A DNA stretch of 64,000 nt from Sulfitobacter geojensis (GTDB taxonomy: Bacteria > Pseudomonadota > Alphaproteobacteria > Rhodobacterales > Rhodobacteraceae), in contig NZ_JASE01000005.1 in the NCBI RefSeq assembly GCF_000622325.1, positions 3,100,001 to 3,164,000 on the forward strand, read 5' to 3'. Shown in pieces: positions 25,770-34,017 of the stretch. A program made the position numbers and the translations under genes. The notes beneath the pieces were generated by a model. That model had not been told where the DNA came from. It did not search any database and saw only the letters and a list, made by a program, of their open reading frames with translations. Every line of letters starts with the position of its first letter. The first letter of the stretch is position 1.

Positions 25770-27028
25770 GTGATCAAAACCCCATCGAGCGGCTTGTCTA
25801 CCGTACCTTGGTACTGACGTGGCCGTTCTATGCAGTGGGTGCCCTTTATGTGGTCGGTCCTGTGTTGGCTTGGGTGCTGGCTGGTCTGGTCGTACTGGTG
25901 ATGTATCTGGGCCCTGCCGTGCGCGAAGACATGCGCGCGACGGGCAGCATCCCGCCGGTAATCTGGGGCTGGCTGCTGGGCATGTTTGTGATGTTGATCG
26001 CGCTTTGGGTCGGCCATCTGGATTGGGGGCTGGGCACCGGCAAAACGATCAAATCTTCCATCGGTTGGGCCAAGGGCTGGGCGCTGCTGGCGCTGTTTCC
26101 TTTGGCGGGCGCGGTGCTGCCAATTCGCCGTGAAACGCTGATTCGCGCGCAATGCGTTGTGGGTCTGTGGACATTGATCCTCGCGCCGATCCTGTTGGCG
26201 GCGCCCTATATCGGCCTGCCGGAACGCATCTTTACCTCACCACTCAAGGCGGTTGGCGGGCCGGGGCCTGAATATTTCTCGGTCTATTTCTTCACATGGG
26301 ATCCGTCCAGCTGGACACCGCGCTGGCAGTTTTACGCCCCGTGGTCGCCCTTTGCTGCGCTTCTTGGCACAGTGATGGTTCTGTTCGCGCTGGAGGAAAA
26401 AGACATTAAATGGCGCAGCATCGGGATCGCGGCCGGGGCGGTAATGATCTTTGCCTCCAAGTCCCGTATGGGGCTGGTTGGTCTGGTGGCCTGCACCATC
26501 GCGCCGCGGCTGTTGCCGTTGATCCTTCGGGGTTGGGCATGGCAGGTGCTGGCAGGTTTCACGGCCTCCATGGCGGTACTGGGCACGACACTGGCCACTG
26601 CCGCAACCGATGCTGTATCCGCCTTCAAAGGGGCGCGGGCCGACAGCACTAGAGTGCGCGAAACCCTGCAACGCATCGCGACCGAACGCTGGCAGACCGA
26701 CGGATACTGGTTTGGCCACGCCACGGTGCAACCTGGCAGCCACGCGGTGGAATACATGCCCATCGGCAGCCATCACACATGGTATGGTTTGTTGTTTGTC
26801 AAAGGCTTGGTCGGGTTTCTGGCGTTTCTGGTTCCCTTTCTGTGGCAACTGGCGCTGGCGCTGAAAGACGCGGCGATGGGCCCCAGAGGACGCCTGCCCC
26901 TTGGGATCATGATGACGTTGACATTGCTGTCCTTCGGCGAAAACATCGAGATCGAGGCGTATCTGCTTTGGCCTGCCCTGATTGTCTTGGGCATTCATGC
27001 GCGGGAACTGGCGGGGACGGCGGCGTAA
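25766..27028 (+). CDS. O-antigen ligase/polymerase-family (Wzy-like) membrane protein
   Basis: Probable polymerase that joins repeat units on the periplasmic face. 420 residues with about 10 hydrophobic segments and a large periplasmic loop carrying the family pattern GSHHTWYGLLFVKGLVGFLAF (key GSHHTWYG) near the C-terminus. Start ATG 25766 overlaps the stop of the co-polymerase gene (ATGA). With flippase, co-polymerase and export lipoprotein it completes a Wzx/Wzy-type pathway. Ligase activity instead of polymerase cannot be excluded from sequence. Confidence 0.75.
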   Translation: MSDQNPIERLVYRTLVLTWPFYAVGALYVVGPVLAWVLAGLVVLVMYLGPAVREDMRATGSIPPVIWGWLLGMFVMLIALWVGHLDWGLGTGKTIKSSIGWAKGWALLALFPLAGAVLPIRRETLIRAQCVVGLWTLILAPILLAAPYIGLPERIFTSPLKAVGGPGPEYFSVYFFTWDPSSWTPRWQFYAPWSPFAALLGTVMVLFALEEKDIKWRSIGIAAGAVMIFASKSRMGLVGLVACTIAPRLLPLILRGWAWQVLAGFTASMAVLGTTLATAATDAVSAFKGARADSTRVRETLQRIATERWQTDGYWFGHATVQPGSHAVEYMPIGSHHTWYGLLFVKGLVGFLAFLVPFLWQLALALKDAAMGPRGRLPLGIMMTLTLLSFGENIEIEAYLLWPALIVLGIHARELAGTAA

Positions 27029-27052
27029 GGTGCACGGTTGCCCCCCACTTTA

Positions 27053-27517
27053 TCAGAAATCCCCCGGTGCGCATTGCAGGCACACCAGCCCTTCGCCGCG
27101 CCACGCGTCCACAACCGAAGTGCGATCATCAATAACCAGCCAAGGCTTGAAACCATCCGCCTTCATTTCCTTCAACGCGCGGCGTTTGACCTCGGGATCG
27201 GATGCCGCGTCCTGATCTTCCGCACGCAGATATATGCCGTCAAAGGGCAAATCATGTTTGTGAAGCCAAGCAATTGTATGCGCCGCCCAGCCGCTTGGCC
27301 GGCCTGAACAAATCAGAATGGTTTCGCCGCTGTCTTTCAACCGGCGCATCAACCTGCCGATGGGGGCGATCAATGGCGCATCAGCCATCGCATGATGAAA
27401 AGCGTCCCAGTGTTTTTCCACACCGTGCACAAGAGGGCCCAGGCGCTCGGCATCGAATTCGGCAAGTGTGCCATCCACGTCGAAGACCACGCAAAGTGTT
27501 GGTGATGTTTGGCTCAC
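27053..27517 (-). CDS. HAD-family phosphatase
   Basis: Small (154 residues) haloacid-dehalogenase-type phosphatase, lacking a cap domain. Motif I is FDVDGTLAEF (nucleophile Asp and general acid Asp), motif II ILICSGRPSGW, and the C-terminal motif WLVIDDRTSVVDAW supplies the metal-binding acids. The layout resembles polynucleotide 3'-phosphatase-like HADs. GTG 27517 overlaps the TGA of the preceding gene (GTGA). It is the last gene of the Pho-box operon from 32.8 kb and is likely to remove phosphate from an imported or processed compound; the substrate is unknown. Confidence 0.8.
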   Translation of the reverse strand: MSQTSPTLCVVFDVDGTLAEFDAERLGPLVHGVEKHWDAFHHAMADAPLIAPIGRLMRRLKDSGETILICSGRPSGWAAHTIAWLHKHDLPFDGIYLRAEDQDAASDPEVKRRALKEMKADGFKPWLVIDDRTSVVDAWRGEGLVCLQCAPGDF

Positions 27518-28059
27518 AGTCTCTTCTCCATCAATGTATTGCCTGTGCGTTGAAACAATAGCGGCGTCGCATTGGGGGGGCGCTGGCCTGCGTCGCCTGT
27601 CGTCCAAAGCACCCGCGCCGCACGGATTATGCCTGAATGACAGACCAGAACCGGCAGTTTCCCGTGCGAAACCGCACAGATTTCCAAAATGGCCGATTGC
27701 ACGCGCGTTAACATGTCGGTCCAGCTCTCGCCTTGGTCCGGCGTGGCTTCTCTGGTGGGCTGCTGTGTCAGCGGGCGGCCCTCGAACACGCCCCAGTCGC
27801 GTTCGCGCAAGCCCTCGTGTACCTCGATGTGTCGATCTGGAAACGCAAGCCGTGCAGTATCCTGCGCCCGTGACATGGGGCTGGCGTGAATTGCAATGCG
27901 CGCGGGCCATTCCCTGTCCGACAATGCGCGCGCCTGCGCGCGGCCCATTCGGGTTAACGCGACATCCGTAACGCCGGCGATGAACCCCTCTGCGTTTGCT
28001 GTCGTCTCGCCGTGGCGGATCAGGCAAAAGTCGCAGGGTGGCATAGGCGCGGCGTTCAC
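27514..28059 (-). CDS. histidine phosphatase (phosphoglycerate-mutase-like)
   Basis: 181 residues of the histidine phosphatase superfamily: catalytic LIRHGETTANAEG with the phospho-His, HASPMSRAQDTA with the second-shell Arg, the acid in LRERDWGVFEG, and the second His in LVCHSGIIRAAR. GTG 28059 overlaps the TGA of the MBL-fold gene (GTGA), the same coupling as at the next junction; the ATG at 28044 would be an alternative start. Between an MBL hydrolase and a HAD phosphatase in a Pho-box operon, a role in releasing phosphate from organic esters is inferred. Confidence 0.82.
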   Translation of the reverse strand: MNAAPMPPCDFCLIRHGETTANAEGFIAGVTDVALTRMGRAQARALSDREWPARIAIHASPMSRAQDTARLAFPDRHIEVHEGLRERDWGVFEGRPLTQQPTREATPDQGESWTDMLTRVQSAILEICAVSHGKLPVLVCHSGIIRAARVLWTTGDAGQRPPNATPLLFQRTGNTLMEKRL

Positions 28060-29123
28060 AGGCGCACCCGGTCGTGAAAAAACACCTCTGCGTCCAGCCC
28101 CTCGATCAGGTAATCTTCGGGATGCGTACAAAATGCGGGGGCAAAGCGTTTGGCACCAAGACGGTTGAGCATCTTTACCTGATCACGCAGCGGCGGATGC
28201 ACATTCCAGCGTTGGAAATGCCCGCCCGGAACGCTGCAAATGCCACGCGCATGGGCGGTCATATGGCCGGTGAAAACGACATGTGCGTCACGACCCAGAC
28301 GCCCGCTTTCGTGCCACGCGCGGACATAGCCCCACGCGGCACCACCATCGGCGTTGGGCGTATCACAGATAAGAAAACGGGCCTGCTCCATCGGGCCACG
28401 GTCCAGCAGCGGCGCGATTTCATGCGCAGATGCACTGACATTGCCGCTGTTGAGCGCCGCGCGCAGGATATCTTGGCATTCAGGGTCGAGCATCACGCTT
28501 TCACAGCCATAGCGCCGGATCAGATGCAACGCCATCTCGCCCGCACGCCCCGAGGGCGGCACCGGCAAAAGCACCTGACCTTGCACACTATCGAGCATTT
28601 TGTTCAACGCCGCGAACCGATCAGATTGCGGCACATCATCCAGATGATAGGAGCAATCCAGAATAGCAGTCGCAGCAGGCGGCGGGGCGTCAAAGGAAAA
28701 CCAGTCGGATTCTTCCGACCAGTCACCGGAATAGAACAGCCCGTCCCCCAAATCGAAATGAAACCAGACACCGCCCATCGCATGGCCGTTGCGCCCTGTG
28801 GTCAGGTTGACGCCGTCGATTGTCGTCCGGCCCTGCTCAGGCAAAAGATGCACCTTGGCTGCAGGCGGCAACGCCTTTGCCGTTTGCGCCGTGGTATAGA
28901 TGGGCACCCCCGCCTCGACAGCGTAAGAGGCACCGCCGATGTGATCGATGTGATCATGGGTGATGAACACCGCCTCTGCCCCCTCAAGCCAGTCGGGATC
29001 AAAATGCGCGTTGGCTTCGGGACCAAAGCCGCAATCCAGAAGCCAGATGCGCCCGTCGACGGTCAGTTGCATGCATGCAGGGCCTTTATCCCCGATGCCC
29101 GACAATACTCGTATGCTTTGCAT
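28056..29123 (-). CDS. MBL-fold hydrolase with beta-CASP-like insertion
   Basis: 355 residues. The metallo-beta-lactamase core shows THDHIDHIGG (His-x-His-x-Asp-His), metal ligands in YSGDWS and DCSYH, and C-terminal FTGHM and CTHPEDY. The middle part QVLLPVPPSGRAGEMALHL resembles the beta-CASP segment of CPSF/RNase J-type nucleases (P-x-x-x-GR-x-x-E), but the protein is shorter than those enzymes. Phosphodiesterase or nuclease activity is therefore likely. It abuts the ABC ATPase gene with no gap and overlaps the histidine-phosphatase gene. Within a phosphate-starvation operon a phosphodiester substrate is an attractive but unproven idea. Confidence 0.75.
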   Translation of the reverse strand: MQSIRVLSGIGDKGPACMQLTVDGRIWLLDCGFGPEANAHFDPDWLEGAEAVFITHDHIDHIGGASYAVEAGVPIYTTAQTAKALPPAAKVHLLPEQGRTTIDGVNLTTGRNGHAMGGVWFHFDLGDGLFYSGDWSEESDWFSFDAPPPAATAILDCSYHLDDVPQSDRFAALNKMLDSVQGQVLLPVPPSGRAGEMALHLIRRYGCESVMLDPECQDILRAALNSGNVSASAHEIAPLLDRGPMEQARFLICDTPNADGGAAWGYVRAWHESGRLGRDAHVVFTGHMTAHARGICSVPGGHFQRWNVHPPLRDQVKMLNRLGAKRFAPAFCTHPEDYLIEGLDAEVFFHDRVRL

Positions 29124-30173
29124 TTAATCCTCTGAAAAGGCCCAAGGTGTTGTAATTGTGAGGCCCAGCTGTGCGCCGACTTCAAAGCGGGCGCGGGTTT
29201 CGGCGAACAAGCGGGCACCGCACTCCGTCACCGTTTCCAACAGGTATTTTCCGCCCATATAGGTGACCCGCGCGACCTTGCCGCGCAGGTCCCCCGTTTC
29301 GGTAATCGTCAGGTTCTCTGGACGCAGACAAACGTGGCTGATCTGCGCCTGATGCGCTGCGGAGTGCACGGCAACCTCGGCCCCCAGTATCCGCGCCTGT
29401 TGTCCGTTTCCTGCGGCTTTCGCCCCTTGAACCGGCACTACGGTACCGCGCCCTACGAACTCCGCGACAAAGCGGTTCTTTGGCCGTTCATACAAAGTTT
29501 GCGGCGTGTCGAATTGCTGGATGCGCCCCTTGTCCATGACAGCGATCCGGTCTGCCATTGCCATCGCTTCGGCCTGATCATGGGTGACATAAACCATCGT
29601 GGCACCGGTGCGTTTGTGAAAATCGGTAAAGACGCCCTGCATCGTGGCCCGCAGTGCAACATCGAGATTGGCCAGCGGTTCGTCCAACAACACAGCACAA
29701 GGGTCAGAAACCAGACAGCGCGCCAAAGCGACCCGTTGCCGTTGACCACCCGATAGATCGGAGGGCATCCGGTCGGCATACTCCCCAAGCCCCGTTGAAG
29801 CGAGTGCAGCATCGGTATGTTTGGCGATCTCTGCTTTTGAAAACCGTCTGATCTCAAGCGGGTAGGATACGTTGCGCCGCACCGACATATGCGGCCACAG
29901 CGCGTAGGATTGGAAAACAAACCCGATGTTGCGCTCTTCCGGGGGCAGGTTTGTGCCTGTTCCGGCATTGGCCATTTCACGCCCGCCCACCCGGATAAGC
30001 CCGTGACTGGGTTCTTCGAACCCTGCCAATATCCGCAGCAGCGTGGTCTTGCCACACCCCGACGGCCCCAACAGCGCGACGAACTCGCCGTCGTCAAACC
30101 GCGTTGTGATGTCTTGCAGCGCAGGCGTGCCTGCAAACGTTTTGCCGACGCAGGACAGGTTTATGTCTGCCAT
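29124..30173 (-). CDS. ABC importer ATPase, FbpC/PotA type
   Basis: 349 residues with Walker A GPSGCGKTT, Q-loop FQSYALWPHMSV, signature LSGGQRQR, Walker B VLLDEPLANLD, switch VTHDQAEAMAMADR, and a C-terminal TOBE-like domain. The family serves iron(III), polyamine, hexose-phosphate (AfuC) and 2-aminoethylphosphonate importers, so sequence does not give the substrate. It overlaps the permease gene by 13 bases. It should energise the fused permease and the binding protein next to it. Confidence 0.88.
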   Translation of the reverse strand: MADINLSCVGKTFAGTPALQDITTRFDDGEFVALLGPSGCGKTTLLRILAGFEEPSHGLIRVGGREMANAGTGTNLPPEERNIGFVFQSYALWPHMSVRRNVSYPLEIRRFSKAEIAKHTDAALASTGLGEYADRMPSDLSGGQRQRVALARCLVSDPCAVLLDEPLANLDVALRATMQGVFTDFHKRTGATMVYVTHDQAEAMAMADRIAVMDKGRIQQFDTPQTLYERPKNRFVAEFVGRGTVVPVQGAKAAGNGQQARILGAEVAVHSAAHQAQISHVCLRPENLTITETGDLRGKVARVTYMGGKYLLETVTECGARLFAETRARFEVGAQLGLTITTPWAFSED

Positions 30174-31867
30174 GGGACAACTCCTTTGGGAAAACGGCGG
30201 GAAAACAATTGGATCAGCGCCATAAGTACGATGGCAACGCAGACGATGGTCATCGCCAATGCGCTGGCCATGCCGGTTTCGCCGCTGTCATCCAGATTGA
30301 AAATCACCACGCCAAGGGTCTCGGTTCCCGAGGACCACAACAACGCAGATACCGTGAGTTCGTTGAACGCTGTGAGAAAGACAAGGATTGCCCCGGCCGC
30401 AGCAGCAGGTGCCGACAGCGGAAACACGACATCGCGCAACCGCCGGTAAAGCGAGGCCCCCACCGATTGCGCGGCCTCGTCCATCGCCGGATCAAACTGT
30501 TTCAGGCTGGCCTGAACCGGTCGGAACATGACCGCAAAAAAACGTGCCAGATAGGCGAGAAAGATGATCCAGATCGTGCCGTAAAGCGTGGCATCCGTGA
30601 ACGGCAATTTGATCAACAGCAGGATCATGGCGATCGACAGGACAACACCCGGCAGCGCATAGGGCAGATCAAGGAGGCTGTCGAACACACGCGCCAGCCG
30701 CGTTTTACGCCGCTCCATCAACCACGCCAATGGCAGGCAGATCACGATCAGCGCCACAGATGCGCCCGCCGCCAACCCGAAAGAGTTGGCAAACGCCCGC
30801 GCCGTTACCGGTTGGCGCAACAACACCTCATGCCATGAGGCAAGGGTCACCGTATCAAAGCGCAGCGACACCCCGTAGGCCGGCACCAGAGACGTGGCCA
30901 AAAGGCCGAACATCGGCAGCACCAGAATGGCCAAAACCACAATCCACAAAAAGATCTCGACAGGCAGACGCGCCGCCCCCAAGGGCAAGGCCAGCGGCTG
31001 CGAGGTACTGCCCACCAGATGTAATTTCTGACGTGTCTGGAAAAGACGCTGAAGCAGAATACCGGCCACGGCAACGCCCCCAATCAGCATCGCCAGTACC
31101 GACACCTCGGCCAGAACAGTCGTGCCCATCCCTGCAAGTTTTTGATAAACCAGTGTCGGCAACGTCGCATAGCCTGCGGGAATGCCCAACATCGCCGGAA
31201 TACCGAAATTGCCCAAAGCTGTGACAAATGTGATGGCCGTACCAGCGGCCAAACTGGGTAAGGTCAGCGGCATTACGATCTGCCACCACGTGCGCACCCC
31301 TTTGGCGCCGCTGATGCGGGCGGCCTCGACCACGTCGTGCGGGATTGCGCGCAGCCCTGCCCGAAGGGTCAGGAAAATGATCGACATATGCTGGATGCCT
31401 AAAAGAAAGATAATACCCTGCGGCGAGTAAAGCGGCTGAGGCGCGCCAAGCGGCGGCGCAATGCCCAGCGTTTTGAGAAGAACCGACGACGGTCCCATGA
31501 TCTGGGTCCAGGACAGCGCGGTGATCTGCGGCGGGATCATCATTGGGATCATGAGACAAAACACCAGCGCCGCCTTGGCCCGCAGATCCGTCAACGCCAC
31601 AAGAAATGCAAACGCCGCGCCCAGCACCAGTGACACCAACGTGCCAAATCCGGCTGTCACCAGTGAATGCTTGAGCGCGCTTAAGGTGGAAGGCTGCGCA
31701 AGTACGTCCGCCATAAGTGCAAGACTCGGGCGTCCCTCATCTGTGACACCTTCGACAAAGAGGCGCAGCACCGGTGCAAGCGTGAGACAGATCGCAACGA
31801 CCAGAATGGCAGAGAGCAGCCGGGCCTCGGACCGGCTGCCTCCATCTGTATGTGTGGCACCCATCAT
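30161..31867 (-). CDS. fused two-domain ABC permease, FbpB type
   Basis: 568 residues with two tandem permease domains, each of about six membrane helices. EAA loops are seen as EAARISGAKGVRTWWQIVMP and EAAQSVGASLYRRLRDVVFP. Such FbpB-like fusions work as both membrane subunits of an importer. The start at 31867 overlaps the stop of the binding-protein gene (ATGA); a second ATG follows directly and may be used instead. Fused permeases are known in importers for iron, sugar phosphates (AfuB) and some 2-aminoethylphosphonate systems. Confidence 0.88.
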   Translation of the reverse strand: MMGATHTDGGSRSEARLLSAILVVAICLTLAPVLRLFVEGVTDEGRPSLALMADVLAQPSTLSALKHSLVTAGFGTLVSLVLGAAFAFLVALTDLRAKAALVFCLMIPMMIPPQITALSWTQIMGPSSVLLKTLGIAPPLGAPQPLYSPQGIIFLLGIQHMSIIFLTLRAGLRAIPHDVVEAARISGAKGVRTWWQIVMPLTLPSLAAGTAITFVTALGNFGIPAMLGIPAGYATLPTLVYQKLAGMGTTVLAEVSVLAMLIGGVAVAGILLQRLFQTRQKLHLVGSTSQPLALPLGAARLPVEIFLWIVVLAILVLPMFGLLATSLVPAYGVSLRFDTVTLASWHEVLLRQPVTARAFANSFGLAAGASVALIVICLPLAWLMERRKTRLARVFDSLLDLPYALPGVVLSIAMILLLIKLPFTDATLYGTIWIIFLAYLARFFAVMFRPVQASLKQFDPAMDEAAQSVGASLYRRLRDVVFPLSAPAAAAGAILVFLTAFNELTVSALLWSSGTETLGVVIFNLDDSGETGMASALAMTIVCVAIVLMALIQLFSRRFPKGVVPWQT

Positions 31868-32832
31868 TCGGCGCCGAAAAGCTCTGCGAATTTTGCTTTG
31901 TTGGTTTCCGCGTTGGCGAGGGCTTCGGCGGGGTCAAAAGCCATCAACTTGATATCTTCGCGCGCGGGGAAACCTTCGGGAACGCCCATTCCGTCACGGG
32001 CAGGAATATAGCCCATATCCAGAACAAGGTTCTGACCCGCGTCGCCCAGCAGGAAATCGACGAATTTCTGCGCACCCTCGACGTTTTTGGCGGTCGACAT
32101 GATCGCCACGGGCTCGGTCACATAGGACACACCCTCTTTAGGGAAAACAAACTCAACGGGCGATCCGTCGGCTTTGTTGCGGATGGCAAGAAAATCCACA
32201 ACCATGCCATATGGCTTTTCACCGGAGGCGACAGCCTTGAACGTTCCGCCGTTACCGCCCTGCGCACGGGCCTCGTTCGCGGCGAGGTTTGCGTAATAGT
32301 CCCAGCCCAGCGCCTCGTCACCGGTCAGCGTGGCCAGATGGATCAGTGCAGCACCGGAATAAAGCGGGGACGGCATCGCGATTTGCCCTTTGATCGAGGC
32401 ATCCGACAGGTCGCCCCAAGAGGTTGGCGCAGTTTCAACACCGGTGTTGTACACGATCCCGGTCGTGATCAATTTGGTGGAGTGATAATAGCCGTCAGCT
32501 GAATAAAGCGCCGCGTCATATGCTGCGGCTTCGGGTGATTTATACGCGGTCAACAGACCCTCTTGCGCCATGCCTTCCAGTGTTACGGTATCGGCGATCA
32601 AAAGCAGATCAGGCTGCGGGTTGCCGGCCTCGATCTCGGCGCGCAAACGTGCCATCAGTTTGGTCGTGCCATCGCGAACCCAGTCCACTTCGGTGCCCGA
32701 GTTGGCGGCCATGAAGGCATCAACAGTCCGCTGCGCGTCGGCGTTAGGCTGCGAGGTGTAAAGGGTGATGGTGTCGGCCATAGCCGTGCTTGCCAAAAGC
32801 ACGAAAGCGGTGGAAGTGATGAAGGACTTCAT
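31864..32832 (-). CDS. periplasmic binding protein, FbpA/AfuA-like
   Basis: 322 residues. Signal peptide ends in STAMA before DTITLYTS. The fold-typical opening TLYTSQPNADAQRTVDAF and WVRDGTTKLMARLRAE put it in the iron/thiamine/phospho-ligand binding-protein group. The tandem tyrosines used by true iron binders near the C-terminus are not obvious (the region reads EGVSYVTEPVAIM), so iron is not favoured. ATG 32832 has AGGAG upstream. It is the first gene of the operon and is preceded by a three-repeat Pho box, so a phosphorus-containing ligand such as a sugar phosphate, glycerol-phosphate ester or phosphonate is inferred. Confidence 0.82.
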   Translation of the reverse strand: MKSFITSTAFVLLASTAMADTITLYTSQPNADAQRTVDAFMAANSGTEVDWVRDGTTKLMARLRAEIEAGNPQPDLLLIADTVTLEGMAQEGLLTAYKSPEAAAYDAALYSADGYYHSTKLITTGIVYNTGVETAPTSWGDLSDASIKGQIAMPSPLYSGAALIHLATLTGDEALGWDYYANLAANEARAQGGNGGTFKAVASGEKPYGMVVDFLAIRNKADGSPVEFVFPKEGVSYVTEPVAIMSTAKNVEGAQKFVDFLLGDAGQNLVLDMGYIPARDGMGVPEGFPAREDIKLMAFDPAEALANAETNKAKFAELFGAE

Positions 32833-32893
32833 GGGACTCTCCTGAAATTTATCTTTCGAACGAAAGCTGTTCACGAGTCGCCTTATCCCTGAG

Positions 32894-32926
32894 AAATTTA
32901 ACAGATTTATAACAGTAATATGAAAG
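32894..32926 (-). promoter_or_regulatory. Pho box (three 11-bp repeats) for the ABC importer/hydrolase operon
   Basis: On the minus strand the heptamers CTTTCAT, CTGTTAT and CTGTTAA follow each other with four-base A/T spacers, giving the same 11-bp period as the pst Pho box. The last repeat ends about 60 bases before the binding-protein start. The divergent DeoR-family gene begins 78 bases to the other side. Confidence 0.8.
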
Positions 32927-33003
32927 TTTTATTTATATTGCGGGACTTATAGGTTTCTCCTAACGTCCGAAAAGCATTGCGAATTTTTCGAAGGAAAACT
33001 GTC

Positions 33004-33768
33004 GTGAGAAGGAATGTCACCGAGCGGCGAGATGAGATCATCGCGCTGTTGTCTGAAAACGAGGCGCTTTCGGCAGCCGAGCTTTCGGCCCTACTGGCGG
33101 TATCTGTTCAGACGATCCGCGCCGACCTGCGCGATCTAGACGACGCCGCACTTGTGCAGCGCCGCAATGGCCACGTGCGGCTGCGCCAGCAAAGCGAGAA
33201 CATCGGCTACCTACCGCGCGAGGGCATCTCGCGGCAGGAAAAACAGCGTATTGCCTTGGCCGTCAAAAACGTGATCCCCGATGGCGCGCGCGTGGCGCTG
33301 GGGACAGGCACGACTGTGGAAACCTGCGCGCGTTTTCTGGGGTCCCATAAGAACTTGTTTGTCGCCTCCAACAGCATCCATGCGGTCTGCGCCTTGCAAC
33401 ATGCCCCGGGCGTTCGCGTTGAACTGGCCGGCGGGGCGGTACGGATGCGCGATCTGGATATGATCGGCACGCCCGCATTGGAATTCTTTGGCAAATTCCA
33501 CGTAGATTACGCCGTGTTCAGCTGCGGCGGTTTGTCAGAAACGGGCAAAGTAATGGACTATAATTCCGACGAAATATCTGCCCGCAAAGCCATCACCAGT
33601 TGCGGCAAAAACAATATTCTGGTGATCGACAGTACGAAGATCGGCTTGGATTTACTCTGTCAGACCGGGCATCTCTGGGACTTCGATATGGTGGTCACAG
33701 GTGCCACGTTTTCAACAGATGTTCTGCACAGATGTGCGCACAACGGTTGTCAGGTCATTCACGTATAA
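33004..33768 (+). CDS. DeoR/GlpR-family transcriptional regulator
   Basis: 254 residues. N-terminal winged helix (ERRDEIIALLSENEALSAAE; VSVQTIRADLRDLDD), then the DeoRC effector domain with the sugar-phosphate-binding patterns ALGTGTTVETCARFL, FVASNSIHAV, GGAVRM and the C-terminal IDSTKIG. Members of this family usually respond to phosphorylated sugars or glycerol phosphate. GTG 33004 is chosen because AAGGAA lies 8 bases upstream. It is divergent from the ABC importer/hydrolase operon and shares a 171-base regulatory region with the Pho box, so it probably gives substrate-specific control on top of PhoB. Confidence 0.85.
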   Translation: MRRNVTERRDEIIALLSENEALSAAELSALLAVSVQTIRADLRDLDDAALVQRRNGHVRLRQQSENIGYLPREGISRQEKQRIALAVKNVIPDGARVALGTGTTVETCARFLGSHKNLFVASNSIHAVCALQHAPGVRVELAGGAVRMRDLDMIGTPALEFFGKFHVDYAVFSCGGLSETGKVMDYNSDEISARKAITSCGKNNILVIDSTKIGLDLLCQTGHLWDFDMVVTGATFSTDVLHRCAHNGCQVIHV

Positions 33769-34017
33769 ATCCCCTTTAATCGTGGATGTTGGGCACGATT
33801 GGACGGGTTGCGCGGAAGCCGGATCGACCTGCCCAATGCGCTGCGGGTCCTGCCCTACCAGATTGGTGCACGCGACGCCCATTAAGTTGGCATAAGTTGC
33901 ACTTTGATGAAACATTTCTTGGATTCAGCGGTATTTAACGCACCGCGATGTTCGCGATGATGTCCCAATCAAACAATCGGCTCTGAAATCGGAGCCATCT
34001 TCCAACAGGGGAACATC

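Noticed and set aside
27518..28027. Extended N-terminus for the HAD phosphatase
   Set aside because: The extra residues are the histidine-phosphatase gene read out of frame; the GTG at 27517 overlapping TGA explains the start.
33887..33900. Sigma-54-like promoter TGGCA...TTGC before the polyamine-type operon
   Set aside because: GG and GC elements are two bases too close for a sigma-54 promoter.
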